A program made the position numbers and the translations under genes. This document shows positions 1 to 9,200 of a DNA stretch of 26,480 nucleotides, piece by piece. The stretch is from NCBI GenBank assembly GCA_002371135.1, contig DFGB01000083.1, positions 16,441 to 42,920 on the forward strand, written 5' to 3'. This stretch comes from Verrucomicrobia bacterium UBA3761. Lineage in GTDB: Bacteria > Verrucomicrobiota > Kiritimatiellia > RFP12 > UBA1067. Positions within the stretch are counted from its first letter, which is position 1. Every line of letters begins with the position of its first letter. A model generated the notes under the pieces. It was not told the DNA's origin and made no database searches. It was given only the letters and a program-made list of their open reading frames with translations.

Positions 1-25
1 CAACTAGCAACTGCCAACTAGCAAC
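1..25. repeat. Heptamer iterated repeat (CAACTAG/CAACTGC)
   Basis: The first 25 bases are consecutive 7-mers: CAACTAG, CAACTGC, CAACTAG, CAAC. The same words recur at 6194-6209 (CCAACTGCCAACTC). The tract runs straight into the start codon of the serine acetyltransferase gene and contains an in-frame stop (5-7). It may extend leftwards beyond the window. Confidence 0.7.
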
Positions 26-784
26 ATGACCCTTCCACAACGAGTTGCACACATATTGAAGCACGGGATGGCGTTTTTGCATCCGTGCGTATACGGCGAG
101 TTGAACGCGCACGGCGCGTTCAAGGAGATTATCGCAGATTTGGAGCGAGAAATCACGCTCCTGTCCACCAAGCGTCCGGCGAAGAACATCTGCGCCGACT
201 TTGCGGCGAGGCTGCCCGAAGTGCGGCGGCTCGTGGAGACCGACGTGCAGGCGGCGTACGACGGCGATCCAGCGGCGACGAGCCGCATGGAAGTCGTGAT
301 GGCGTATCCGGGGCTGTATGCCGTCACCATCCACCGCCTCGCCCACGAGCTCTACAAACTCGAAGTGCCGATAATCCCTCGCGTGATGAGCGAACTCGCC
401 CATTCCAAGACGGGCATCGATATCCATCCGGGCGCGACCATCGGCGAAAGATTCTTCATCGACCACGGCACGGGCGTCGTCATCGGCGAAACGTGCACGA
501 TCGGCCGGAACGTGCGCCTCTACCAGGGCGTGACGCTGGGCGGACTTTCGTTCGTGAAAGACGCGAACGGCGCTCTTGTCAAGGGCCTCAAGCGCCACCC
601 CGACATAGAGGACAACGTCGTCATCTACGCCAACGCGACGATTCTCGGCGGCGAGACAGTCATCGGCCACGATTCTGAAATCGGCGGCAACGTCTGGCTC
701 AAGGATTCCGTCCCGCCCTATTCACGCGTCTACAACCGCCCGCCGGAACCAGTCATAAAAAAGTTGAAAAGCCAGATCAACTAG
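26..784 (+). CDS. epsC: Serine O-acetyltransferase, EpsC/CysE type
   Basis: This enzyme transfers acetyl from acetyl-CoA to L-serine, giving O-acetylserine, the cytoplasmic precursor of cysteine. The 252-residue product has a helical N-terminal half and a left-handed beta-helix of hexapeptide repeats from about residue 130. The catalytic pair is present with family spacing: Asp132 in DIHPGATIG and His147 in IDHGTG. VVIGET, YQGVTLGG and the substrate-site RHP also match. The segment between TLGG and RHP is longer than in enteric CysE, as in the EpsC-type branch. ATG 26 is the first start after an in-frame stop at 5-7 and has no visible ribosome-binding site, because repeat DNA abuts it. EpsC-type proteins are often nearer 300 residues, so the N-terminus may be shortened. 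The next gene follows after 34 nt on the same strand. Confidence 0.88.
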   Translation: MTLPQRVAHILKHGMAFLHPCVYGELNAHGAFKEIIADLEREITLLSTKRPAKNICADFAARLPEVRRLVETDVQAAYDGDPAATSRMEVVMAYPGLYAVTIHRLAHELYKLEVPIIPRVMSELAHSKTGIDIHPGATIGERFFIDHGTGVVIGETCTIGRNVRLYQGVTLGGLSFVKDANGALVKGLKRHPDIEDNVVIYANATILGGETVIGHDSEIGGNVWLKDSVPPYSRVYNRPPEPVIKKLKSQIN

Positions 785-818
785 ACCAACCAGTAAAGAG
801 AAAAGAGAGGAACATTTC

Positions 819-3800
819 ATGAGAGCAGTATCATGTTTGCGCACCGCAGCCGCGCTAGGGGTGTTGACCTCGGTGTTTTGTTCTGCAACCGCCGACGACG
901 AAAAGAAAAATCCATTCGACGACTGGACGCGCATATACCTCGGCTCGAACCCCAGCGTCAGCGGCGACGGCAAGACATTCGTGTTCGAATGGAACGACCA
1001 CCTGTGGCTGGCCGACACGAAAGGCGGCTACGCGCGCAGGCTCGGCTCGTCGAACGCCGCGGATTCTTGGCCGGTGATGAGCCCCGACGGGATGAAGGTT
1101 GCGTTCGCCTCCGACCGCGACGGCGGGATGAAGGTGTTTGAATTCGACGTCGGGCGCGACATGGTGCGTCAGATCACATACCACTCGGAGATAACGTACC
1201 CGCGGTCGTGGTGTCCGGGCTCGGACAAGGTTATGTGCCAGGTGTTCCGCGATTCCTCTGGTCCGAAGACGTGCACGCGCATCGCCATCGTCTCCACCGA
1301 AAAACGCGAGAAGGAAGTGATCCCCTTCGACGTCCCGGCCACGGACCCCGTGATGAGCCCGGACGGCACGTCGATCCTGTTCACGCGCCGCGGCGACGAA
1401 GTCTACCGCAAGCGCCCGCATTCGACGGGGCCGGCGGCAGGGCAGATCTGGCAATATGTGATCGCCACGAAGGAGTTCCGTCCGCTCGTCATGCACGAAA
1501 GCGACTGCCGCAATCCGCTGTGGCGGCCCGACGGCAAAGGGTTCTACTTCCTCGACGCGAAAGGAGGAGCGAGGAACGTATGGTGGAAAGATCTGGAAAC
1601 GGGTGAAGAGAGGCAGCTTACGAATTTCAAGGACGACCACGTCTTCCAGCCGTCGCTCAGCGCGGACGGCCGGACGATGGTGTTCCGCCAGAAGTTCGAT
1701 TTCTGGCGCTTCGACCCCATGAAGCCCTCCAAAGCGCCGGAGCCTATTTTCCTCAAGCCTGAAACCGGCTACGTGGAACGCGGGCGCTCCAAACGCCGCC
1801 GCTACAACAGCTGCTGGAACAACGACACCCCCGGCGACGTCTCATTCTGCGACAACGGAATGCAGATTGCATTCACCACGGGCGGCGACCTCTACGTCAT
1901 GGACACGGTTATCTGCGAGCCGACCCTCGTCCACGGCGACACGCGCACCCACGAGCGCGAATGCGTCTTCTCCCCGGACGGCCGCGCACTCTACTACACT
2001 TCCGACCGCGGAGACTCCGTGCGCATCATGCGCGCCGAGCCGGAGGACCCGATGAAACCGTGGTGGGAGAACTCCAATTTCCGCAAATCGGTGATCATGA
2101 CCGACGGCGCACAGCGTCTGGCATTCTCGATCAGCCCCGACGGTTCGCGCCTCGCGTGGCAGGACCCCAGCGGCATCTTCACATTCGCCACCACGAACGG
2201 CACCATCCTCTCGCGCGGCCCCGCCGCCACCGAAGGCGGCAGCTACGCGTGGAGCCCGGACGGTCGCTGGGTCGTCGCGCAATTGGGCGACGAATTCGCG
2301 AACCACGACGTCTGGATAATTTCCACCGACGGCACCAGGGAGCCCTACAACCTCTCCAGAAACTTCAAATACGACGGCGAACCCGCCTGGAGCCCGGATG
2401 GTCGCATCATCGCGTTCGTCTCCGAACTGCCGGAGCTCGGCGAGGGCAAGTTCCTGCGCTACGTCTACCTCGACCGCGCCCTCGAAGAAATGGAGACATA
2501 CACCTACGAATTCGACAAGGCCCGCAACGTCATCCGCGAAAACGCCACCGATCCCAAGCGCTACGCAGCGCTTGAGCTGCCCACGGACGACGGCGACGGC
2601 GGCGACGCAAAGACGGAAATCGACTTCGACGACCTTGCAGAACGCGTGCGCACCGTCCAGACCCGCGCCGCGGTGCCCTTCTTCCGCTGGGATTCGCGCA
2701 CCGTCGCCTACGCCGCCACGCAGAACCGCACCGACACAATCCACATCCCGGACCGCCTCACCGGCAAGAAGCACGCCGAGTGCGTCGGCGTGCCGCGCGA
2801 CTGGGTGGAGAAGGATGACCGCATCCTCTGGGTAGTCGACCAGCACCCCGCCATCGGCCTCCAGGTCCTCGACTTCAACGTCTACCAGGACACCGACTAC
2901 CGCGACTACCAGGAACTCGGCTTCCGTTCGGCTTGGGCGCGCATCCGCGACCTCTACTACGACCCGCACACGCATGGCGTCGACTGGGCGGACGTCGGCG
3001 AGCGCTTCCTCCAGCCAGCCCGCAACGCATCGAGCTATTCGGTGTTCATCCGCGTCATGAACATGGTGCTCGGCGAACTCGATTCCTCGCACCTCGGTTT
3101 CTACGCCAACGCCAATTCCAACAAGGAATGGGCGCGCAAGACTCCGCTCGGCGCGTGGGACATGGTGACCGCCCACCTCGGCATCCGCTTCGAGAACGAA
3201 AACGCCCCGGACGGATGGATCGTGAAAGACGTGATTCCCGGCGGTCCCGCCGACCGCTGCGGCTTCGACATCCGCCCGGGCGACGTCGTCATCGCCATCG
3301 ACGGCCAGTCCGTCGATGGCGACATCGACCCGACGGAAGTTCTCAACGGACCGCCGAACCGCAAGGTGCGCGTGACGTTCCGCCGCGTCGGCGGTAGCGC
3401 CGAGACCGTCGTCATCCCTTCATTCACCTACCAGGAAGCGCGAGAGAAAATCGCCGACCAGGAACTCAAGGAAAAGCGTCGCTACGTCCACGAAAAGTCG
3501 AACGGCCAGTTCGGCTATCTGAACATCGACGCAATGGACACGCCGTCGCTCTGGCGCTTCCAGCACGAGGTCTTCTCCGAAGGCTACGGACGCGACGGCC
3601 TCGTCATCGACGTGCGCAACAACTTCGGCGGCTTCATGGCAGACCAAATGCTGCAAATCCTCCTCGGCGCCGACCACTCCCGCGCCGTCACCCGCACCTG
3701 CGGCCCGGGCTACCTTTTCGGCTACTGGGGCCGCCCCGTCTGGTCCAAGCCTATCGTCGTCCTATGCAACGAGGCGACCGGCTCCAACGGCGAAATCTTC

Positions 3801-4112
3801 TCCCACGCCATCAAAACGCTCAAGCGCGGCAAGCTGGTCGGACGAGAGACGGGCGGCGGCGTCATCGGCACGCTCGACTCCGACCTTCTCGACCTCGGCT
3901 CGTTCCGCGACGCTCGCTACGGCTGGTTCTTCCTCGACGGCACCGACATGGAGCACCACGGCGCCAAGCCGGACTTCGAAGTCGACGACCACCCGGCCGA
4001 CGTGAACGCCGGCATCGACCGCCAGCTCGAAAAGGCCATCGAAGTGCTCGGCAGCGAAGTAGAAGCATGGCGCGCCGCCAACCCGCCCATCGATTTCAAG
4101 TTCGCCCGGTAA
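819..4112 (+). CDS. Exported tricorn-type protease (beta-propellers, PDZ, S41 core)
   Basis: The product is 1097 residues and starts with a signal peptide (about residues 1-25, ending CSATA), so it is probably periplasmic or surface-exposed. Residues about 35-700 hold propeller repeats of the SPDG..I.F type, in two propellers as in archaeal tricorn. A PDZ domain lies at about 788-868 (GPADRCGFDIRPGDVV), followed by the S41 catalytic core. The tricorn catalytic residues can be placed: Ser757-His758 in ELDSSHLG, nucleophile Ser989 in EATGSNGE, and Glu1045 in DMEHHGAKPD. The family cuts oligopeptides down to short products. GAGAGG at 805-810 lies 8 nt before the ATG and supports this start. The next genes encode an exported papain-family protease and an exported thioredoxin-domain protein, consistent with an extracytoplasmic protein-degradation locus (inference). 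Confidence 0.92.
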   Translation: MRAVSCLRTAAALGVLTSVFCSATADDEKKNPFDDWTRIYLGSNPSVSGDGKTFVFEWNDHLWLADTKGGYARRLGSSNAADSWPVMSPDGMKVAFASDRDGGMKVFEFDVGRDMVRQITYHSEITYPRSWCPGSDKVMCQVFRDSSGPKTCTRIAIVSTEKREKEVIPFDVPATDPVMSPDGTSILFTRRGDEVYRKRPHSTGPAAGQIWQYVIATKEFRPLVMHESDCRNPLWRPDGKGFYFLDAKGGARNVWWKDLETGEERQLTNFKDDHVFQPSLSADGRTMVFRQKFDFWRFDPMKPSKAPEPIFLKPETGYVERGRSKRRRYNSCWNNDTPGDVSFCDNGMQIAFTTGGDLYVMDTVICEPTLVHGDTRTHERECVFSPDGRALYYTSDRGDSVRIMRAEPEDPMKPWWENSNFRKSVIMTDGAQRLAFSISPDGSRLAWQDPSGIFTFATTNGTILSRGPAATEGGSYAWSPDGRWVVAQLGDEFANHDVWIISTDGTREPYNLSRNFKYDGEPAWSPDGRIIAFVSELPELGEGKFLRYVYLDRALEEMETYTYEFDKARNVIRENATDPKRYAALELPTDDGDGGDAKTEIDFDDLAERVRTVQTRAAVPFFRWDSRTVAYAATQNRTDTIHIPDRLTGKKHAECVGVPRDWVEKDDRILWVVDQHPAIGLQVLDFNVYQDTDYRDYQELGFRSAWARIRDLYYDPHTHGVDWADVGERFLQPARNASSYSVFIRVMNMVLGELDSSHLGFYANANSNKEWARKTPLGAWDMVTAHLGIRFENENAPDGWIVKDVIPGGPADRCGFDIRPGDVVIAIDGQSVDGDIDPTEVLNGPPNRKVRVTFRRVGGSAETVVIPSFTYQEAREKIADQELKEKRRYVHEKSNGQFGYLNIDAMDTPSLWRFQHEVFSEGYGRDGLVIDVRNNFGGFMADQMLQILLGADHSRAVTRTCGPGYLFGYWGRPVWSKPIVVLCNEATGSNGEIFSHAIKTLKRGKLVGRETGGGVIGTLDSDLLDLGSFRDARYGWFFLDGTDMEHHGAKPDFEVDDHPADVNAGIDRQLEKAIEVLGSEVEAWRAANPPIDFKFAR

Positions 4113-4118
4113 TTTATA

Positions 4119-4309
4119 ATGTGGAAATGTGAAAATGTGCCAATACGAAATCAAGCATCCCTTTTTAACACAGAGGCACTCAAGGCACTGAGGAGCACAG
4201 AGAATTTTTCGATTTGCGTTCAAACACATCAAACCTCTGTGAATCTCTGTTACTCTGTGCCTCTGTGTTAAAAAGGGATGTTTGATTCCACATTTTCACA
4301 TTTCCACAT
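4119..4309. repeat. Nested palindromic mosaic repeat (TGTGGAAA arms outside CACAGAGG arms)
   Basis: Outer arms 4119-4139 and 4289-4309 are perfect 21-nt inverted repeats made of the 8-mer words TGTGGAAA/TGTGAAAA. Inside them, 4150-4202 and 4235-4286 form a second inverted pair. Its outer 30 nt match with one mismatch (GCATCCCTTTTTAACACAGA side), and the inner CAGAGGCA-type words are degenerate. The 32-nt loop contains ATTTTTCGATTTGCG, a word also found in the gltB and carA tracts. The element fills nearly the whole space between the tricorn and papain-family genes. As RNA it would fold into a very long hairpin and could end transcription, but it lacks a clean GC stem plus T-run. Confidence 0.85.
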
Positions 4310-4322
4310 ATTCACATTAAAA

Positions 4323-6071
4323 ATGAAGCGCTCGCTGATACTTCTTGCGCTCATTGGCGGCGCGGCGCTCGCGGCCCGGGCGGAGGCGACGGGCTTGCTG
4401 CTCATCCCGGACCGCCCCAAGGTGACGCGCGCCGCAACGGCGGCCCAGACAAAGCGGCTCCTTGGCGCGTCGATATTGCCGTCCAGTTGGGATTCGCGCG
4501 ATTATGGATGGGTCACGCCCGTCAGAAATCAAAACTCTCACGGTACATGCTGGACGTTCGCGGCGCTCGCGACGCTCGAAACCCAGCTACTCAAACAAGG
4601 CCGCGGCGAATACGACCTCTCTGAAAAGAACATGGCCAACCTCTCCGGCTTCGGCACTCCGCCTACACTGGGCGGCAATTCCGACATGGCGGCCGCGTAT
4701 CTCCTCCGCGCCAACGGCGCCGTAGAAGAACAATTCGACGCATACCCCGGCTCGACGTGGAAGACGAGCGTCGAGCGCGAGCCTTCGATTCGCGTGAAGG
4801 AAGTCGTATGGATCCCGGCACGCGAATCTGTCGACGAGCTCGACACTCTCAAAACTGCGATAATGCAGTATGGCGCCGTGGACGTCTCCATGCATTTCTC
4901 GACGACATATCTCGACAATTCGAGCGGCGCGTACTACTGCCCGTCGGCGAAGGACGTCGACCACGCCGTCACCGTAGTCGGCTGGGACGATGAATACTCG
5001 ACAGACAATTTCAAAAGCGCATACAAGCCTGATTCGCCCGGCGCATGGCTTGTAAAAAACAGTTGGGGGACTTCGTATGGCGACAAAGGCTATATCCACG
5101 TCTCCTACTACGACCCGAATTTCGCCACCGCCGAACCCGGCGTCGTTTTCATTCCGTTCGACGAAGACGACGATTTCCAAGGCGTCTACGGCTACGACCG
5201 TTGCGGCTACGTAGGCGCCATTACGAACTCCTCGTATACAATCGAAGCGGCAGTGTTCACGGCTGTCGCCGACGAAGAACTTGCAGCAGTCGGCGTATAT
5301 TCGCTGGCCGAGAATATAGCGTATACAGTAAAAGTATATACGAACAACGTCCACTATTCCGAAGAGCGGCCTTCTCTCGCCCAGCCGGTATCATCCCGCG
5401 CGACAGCCGCGATTTCGCAGTCCGGCACACTGTCCCACGCAGGTTTTTCGATGATTGAACTCTCTTCCGCCATCCCGCTCCAAGCAGGGAAAGAGTTTTG
5501 CATAGTCTACGAACAGAAAGTAAATTCGGCCAACCACTGCGTTTGTTTCGACTATACAATGACAATCAATAAAACAGCGTATCAGTACTCGAAATGCACC
5601 TTTGCGGAAGGCCAGACGTATCTCGGCGGCAAGAGCGGGAATCAATACAGCTGGAAGGATTCGTACAACAGCAGTTACATCGTCTGCCTCAAGGCATACA
5701 CGCGCGCGCCGGCGGTGAAGACGCCCGAGAGCGGAGCTGACGTCTCGGCGGCGCTGGCGGCGTTCAAGAGCGAATACCCGGACTACGCCCTCGAGTTCGG
5801 CGGGACGTTCGGCGCATTCTCTCGCATCGCCGCGCCCAACGGCCGCTCGCTTGCATACAACTGGATCGTAAACGGCGAATTCTTCAAAGAAGATGTCGAA
5901 GATTTCAAGATCGGCATCTCGCTCACGAACTCCATACCCTACATCTACTACACTCCGAAGCGCGACGACCGCACATACACAATCTACGGTTCGGACGACC
6001 TTGAAACGTGGTCTGCCGTCTCCGACCCCGCCACTTCCGGCAAGCGGTTCTTCAAGGTTGGGATTGAATAA
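4323..6071 (+). CDS. Exported papain-family (C1A) cysteine protease with lectin-like domain
   Basis: The 582-residue product begins with a signal peptide (MKRSLILLALIGGAALAARA) and a short propeptide-like stretch. The C1 catalytic set is complete: oxyanion Gln70 and nucleophile Cys76 in RNQNSHGTCW, His214 in DVDHAVTVVGW, Asn246 in VKNSWG. Residues about 275-460 resemble the beta-rich lectin-like module that follows bacterial C1 peptidases. The last 110 or so residues end ..DDLETWSAV..RFFKVGIE, a tail style I associate with secreted proteins of PVC bacteria (from memory). The ATG at 4323 is preferred over one at 4278, because the extra 15 residues would be encoded by repeat DNA and would precede the signal peptide. 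No Shine-Dalgarno is visible, since repeat arms run almost to the start codon. Confidence 0.9.
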   Translation: MKRSLILLALIGGAALAARAEATGLLLIPDRPKVTRAATAAQTKRLLGASILPSSWDSRDYGWVTPVRNQNSHGTCWTFAALATLETQLLKQGRGEYDLSEKNMANLSGFGTPPTLGGNSDMAAAYLLRANGAVEEQFDAYPGSTWKTSVEREPSIRVKEVVWIPARESVDELDTLKTAIMQYGAVDVSMHFSTTYLDNSSGAYYCPSAKDVDHAVTVVGWDDEYSTDNFKSAYKPDSPGAWLVKNSWGTSYGDKGYIHVSYYDPNFATAEPGVVFIPFDEDDDFQGVYGYDRCGYVGAITNSSYTIEAAVFTAVADEELAAVGVYSLAENIAYTVKVYTNNVHYSEERPSLAQPVSSRATAAISQSGTLSHAGFSMIELSSAIPLQAGKEFCIVYEQKVNSANHCVCFDYTMTINKTAYQYSKCTFAEGQTYLGGKSGNQYSWKDSYNSSYIVCLKAYTRAPAVKTPESGADVSAALAAFKSEYPDYALEFGGTFGAFSRIAAPNGRSLAYNWIVNGEFFKEDVEDFKIGISLTNSIPYIYYTPKRDDRTYTIYGSDDLETWSAVSDPATSGKRFFKVGIE

Positions 6072-6221
6072 TTAGTCTTGAGACCTAAGTCCTGCACGGC
6101 CGCAATTGAAAAACTGAAAAATCGAGAGCCTCTAGAACTTCTAGGTCATCTAGTGCTTCTAGAACCTCTAGTTTGGGACTCAGACCTCGGGACTTCCAAC
6201 TGCCAACTCAATAGGAGCGAT
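6072..6221. repeat. Mosaic repeat tract with TCTAGNNNN words
   Basis: The pentamer TCTAG recurs every 9 nt from about 6130 to 6171 (spacers AACT, GTCA, TGCT, AACC). To the left are GCAATTGAAAA and a GATTTTTC-type word in reverse orientation (GAAAAATCGAGAG). To the right are GGGACT words and CCAACTGCCAACTC. The order agcct/agtcct, GNCCGNANTTGAAAA, CGAGA, TCTAG words, GGGACTT is repeated in inverse orientation at 23266-23365. The tract fills the gap between the papain-family gene and the thioredoxin-domain gene. AGGAG (6213-6217) next to it is the ribosome-binding site of the latter. Confidence 0.7.
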
Positions 6222-9200
6222 ATGAAAAAGACTACTATCACGTTGCTGGTTGCAGCGGCGGCGCTTGGACTGCATTCCATATCATTCGCCGCCCATGCAG
6301 AGGATGAAAATCTGCATAGCGAGTTCATGCAAGGCTACTACAAGGCGCCGGACTTCGCAAAGGCGCTCGAAGAGATACAATGGTGCGCCAAATTCAAGGA
6401 CGACCCGCCGATTCCGGCGATCGGTTTCTATTTCGGCATTGCGAAGTCTTCGCCGGAAAAAACCGGCGAACTCGAAGCCGCGCTGAAAGGAACGTGGCTC
6501 GAATGCGTTTCAGCCTTGATCGCAGAAGGAAAGACGCTCGCCGATTTCTGGCCGGACTACCTCTTCGAAATCTCGCCCGGGACGCTCGACATCTCGTGGG
6601 GTTATTTCTTTGCGACGGGCGATGCCGACGTCCCCAGGCGCGTCATCAGGCGCGGCGCGGTCAAATTCCCGGAGGATGCATTCATCGACATGACCCAGCA
6701 GGCCGCGCAATGGTCGGTGCTCGCCATCGCGAGAAACGATGAAATCGTGCGCAAGGAACTCGAAGCGTTCATCAAGTCCGCCACTGACAAAGAGCTCGAA
6801 AGTTTCTTCGAGGGAAAAATCCCCGACTATGCCAGGAAATACTTGAGCGAGGACGCGATAAAGCGGATAGAGGACGCCTCAAAGCCGAAGTTCGAGACGC
6901 TAGGGGCCGTGAACGGCGGGTTCATCCCCGCTGAAGAAGGCGTTAGCGCGCTTGTATTCACAAACACCACCATCGAAGCGCTGAAGGAGTTCGACTTTAC
7001 CGCGAAGATAGGCGGCAAATGGGTGAACGGCGGCCAAGCGGTTGACGCGAAGGGATACAACAAGGAATGGATCCCCGGCAAGATGCTGAAAGTACAATTC
7101 CAGTGCGTCGACAAAGGCGATGGCAAAGAATACGTCAAGTGCGTACGCGTCGCATTCTCGGATTCGCCGGAAGGCGTGAGGGCGGTTGCTGAGTATTCGG
7201 GCTTCGTCACGCTGGGGTTCAAGAAGAACGCGCTTGGCTACGACTTCAAGGACGATGCAAACTGGAAGGCCGTCGACTCCGCCGCCGGCGAGGGCTACGG
7301 TGTTTTTGCCGTGAAAGCAAGCAAGGAAATCAAAAATGATGCGCGCGCAAACGCGCCCGGGAAACCAGATGCGGCAGAGGCGAAACTGCATTCATTCTTC
7401 ACGCCAGACTACGATGCGGCGCTATCGCGGGCGAAGGCGGACGGACGCAAATTGTTCGTCTTCTTCACCGGCAGCGACTGGTGCGTTTGGTGCAAACGCC
7501 TCGTCAATGAAGTCCTCTCCAAGGACGAGTTCGCTCAATTCGCGACGAACGAATACGAGTGCGTCGTCATCGATTTTCCAAACGACGAATCCCGCCAGAC
7601 GGAAGCCGAACGCCGCCGCAATGCGGAATTGCAGGAGAAATTCGAGATATCAGGCTTCCCGACGGTGCTTGTCATTGACAACAATGAGCAGGTCGCCGGG
7701 CGCATGGGGTATGAGCAGGGCGGCGCCAAACGCTGGGTCGAAAGTCTCAAGTGGCATCTGGCGAGGGCGCCTTATTTCGCAGAATTCTCCAAGGAGTCGA
7801 CCGCCATACAAAAGAAGTTTATCACGGAGCTTGAAAAGTTGGGCGAGCCCAAAGATACGGAAACGGCGAACCGGCTGAAGGAGCTTCTCGCCAAATGGGC
7901 AAAGGAAGTCCGCGAAGTCATGGCCAGACTCGCCGATAAAGAGATGCCGGAAGAGTTCGAAAAAGACAGGCAATATATCCTGGACGGGTTGGAAAAAAGA
8001 ATCGCCGGTCTCGAAAGAATTGCAGCAAAGGACGCCGAAGAGCTTGTGAAACTCGCAAAAGAAAGCGAGGCGGAGCAAGAAGAAAACGAGGACGAGGCTG
8101 AAGAGGAAACCCCGGCGCCAGTCGCGTATGAAGGTTCGCGTTCGGCCCTGGAAGAGACTGCAAAAGTGCATCTGCCTTTTTGCGAGAGGCTGATAATCGA
8201 GCCTGAGATCGCGATGGCCGGAGGCGAATTCGACGCCGCGGAAATCCGCAAGGTCCTTCGCGAATGGTCGCTCATGTTTTCGCCTTCGTTCGCCAACGCG
8301 ACTCCGCAAAAGAAATTCCTGAGCGAACAGGCAAGCGGACTCTGGAAGGCGGGCGCGAGGACGCCCATGATGTCGATCGTCTACCTGATGTCGAAGCCGG
8401 ACGACATGAGCGATACGAGGCGCAAGAAAGCGATCCGCAATGTCTGGGAGACTTGGAAGGACGATCCTCGCTGGACTTTGGCCGCAAAAGCGCTTTTCCT
8501 CTTCTACTGGCGCGGAATCGAAACAAGCGACGAATTGACGGCGCTCTCCATCGACTGCTGCAAAAAGTTCATCGCATCGGACGAATGGAAGCGCGATACT
8601 GAACTCGACCGCGCGCGCTGGATACTCTGCCAGACGACAGTCTACGCCAAACGGATATTCAGCGAACTCAAAGCCGAAGGCGTGGAGTACGACCCGTGGC
8701 TCGAAGCGGCCGTAATGGCGTCCTTCTATATCGACAAGGCGTGGGAATCGCGTGGCGGCGGCTGGGCGAGCACCGTGACCGACGAAGGCTGGGAAGGCTA
8801 CGGCGCGAACAAGTCGAACGCGCTCGAGTGCGTCGAGAGGGCCTACGCGCTCCACCCCGACCTGTCCTGGCCGTTCAAAATCGGCGTCAAGGCGAATTGG
8901 GGAGGCAAAAACGAAATGCGCAAATGGTATGGCCGCGCGGCAAAGGTCTTCAAGGACGACTTCGGCGCGTTCAAATTCATGGCGTGGGGCCTGCGCCCGC
9001 GCTGGTGCGGCTCCAAGCAGGAACTTCTCGATTTCTTCTGCGGATTTTTGCAGGACGGTTTCACGGACACGATGATGCCAATCTGGGCGCTGAACAGGAT
9101 CGACTGCGACTTGTTCAAAGATGAAGGCTCCATTGGCAAGTGGGATACGTTCGCGGATTGGGCGGAAGACAACCAAGATACAATCCGCCGCCTCTCGGAA

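Noticed and set aside
4119..4309. CRISPR array
   Set aside because: The repeat units are 7-9 nt with no spacers of regular length and lie in inverse orientation on two arms.
4278..4322. Upstream start for the papain-family protease
   Set aside because: The added residues are encoded by the palindromic repeat and would precede a good signal peptide.
6078..6221. Upstream start for the thioredoxin-domain protein
   Set aside because: Encoded by TCTAG repeat words; AGGAG and a signal peptide support ATG 6222.
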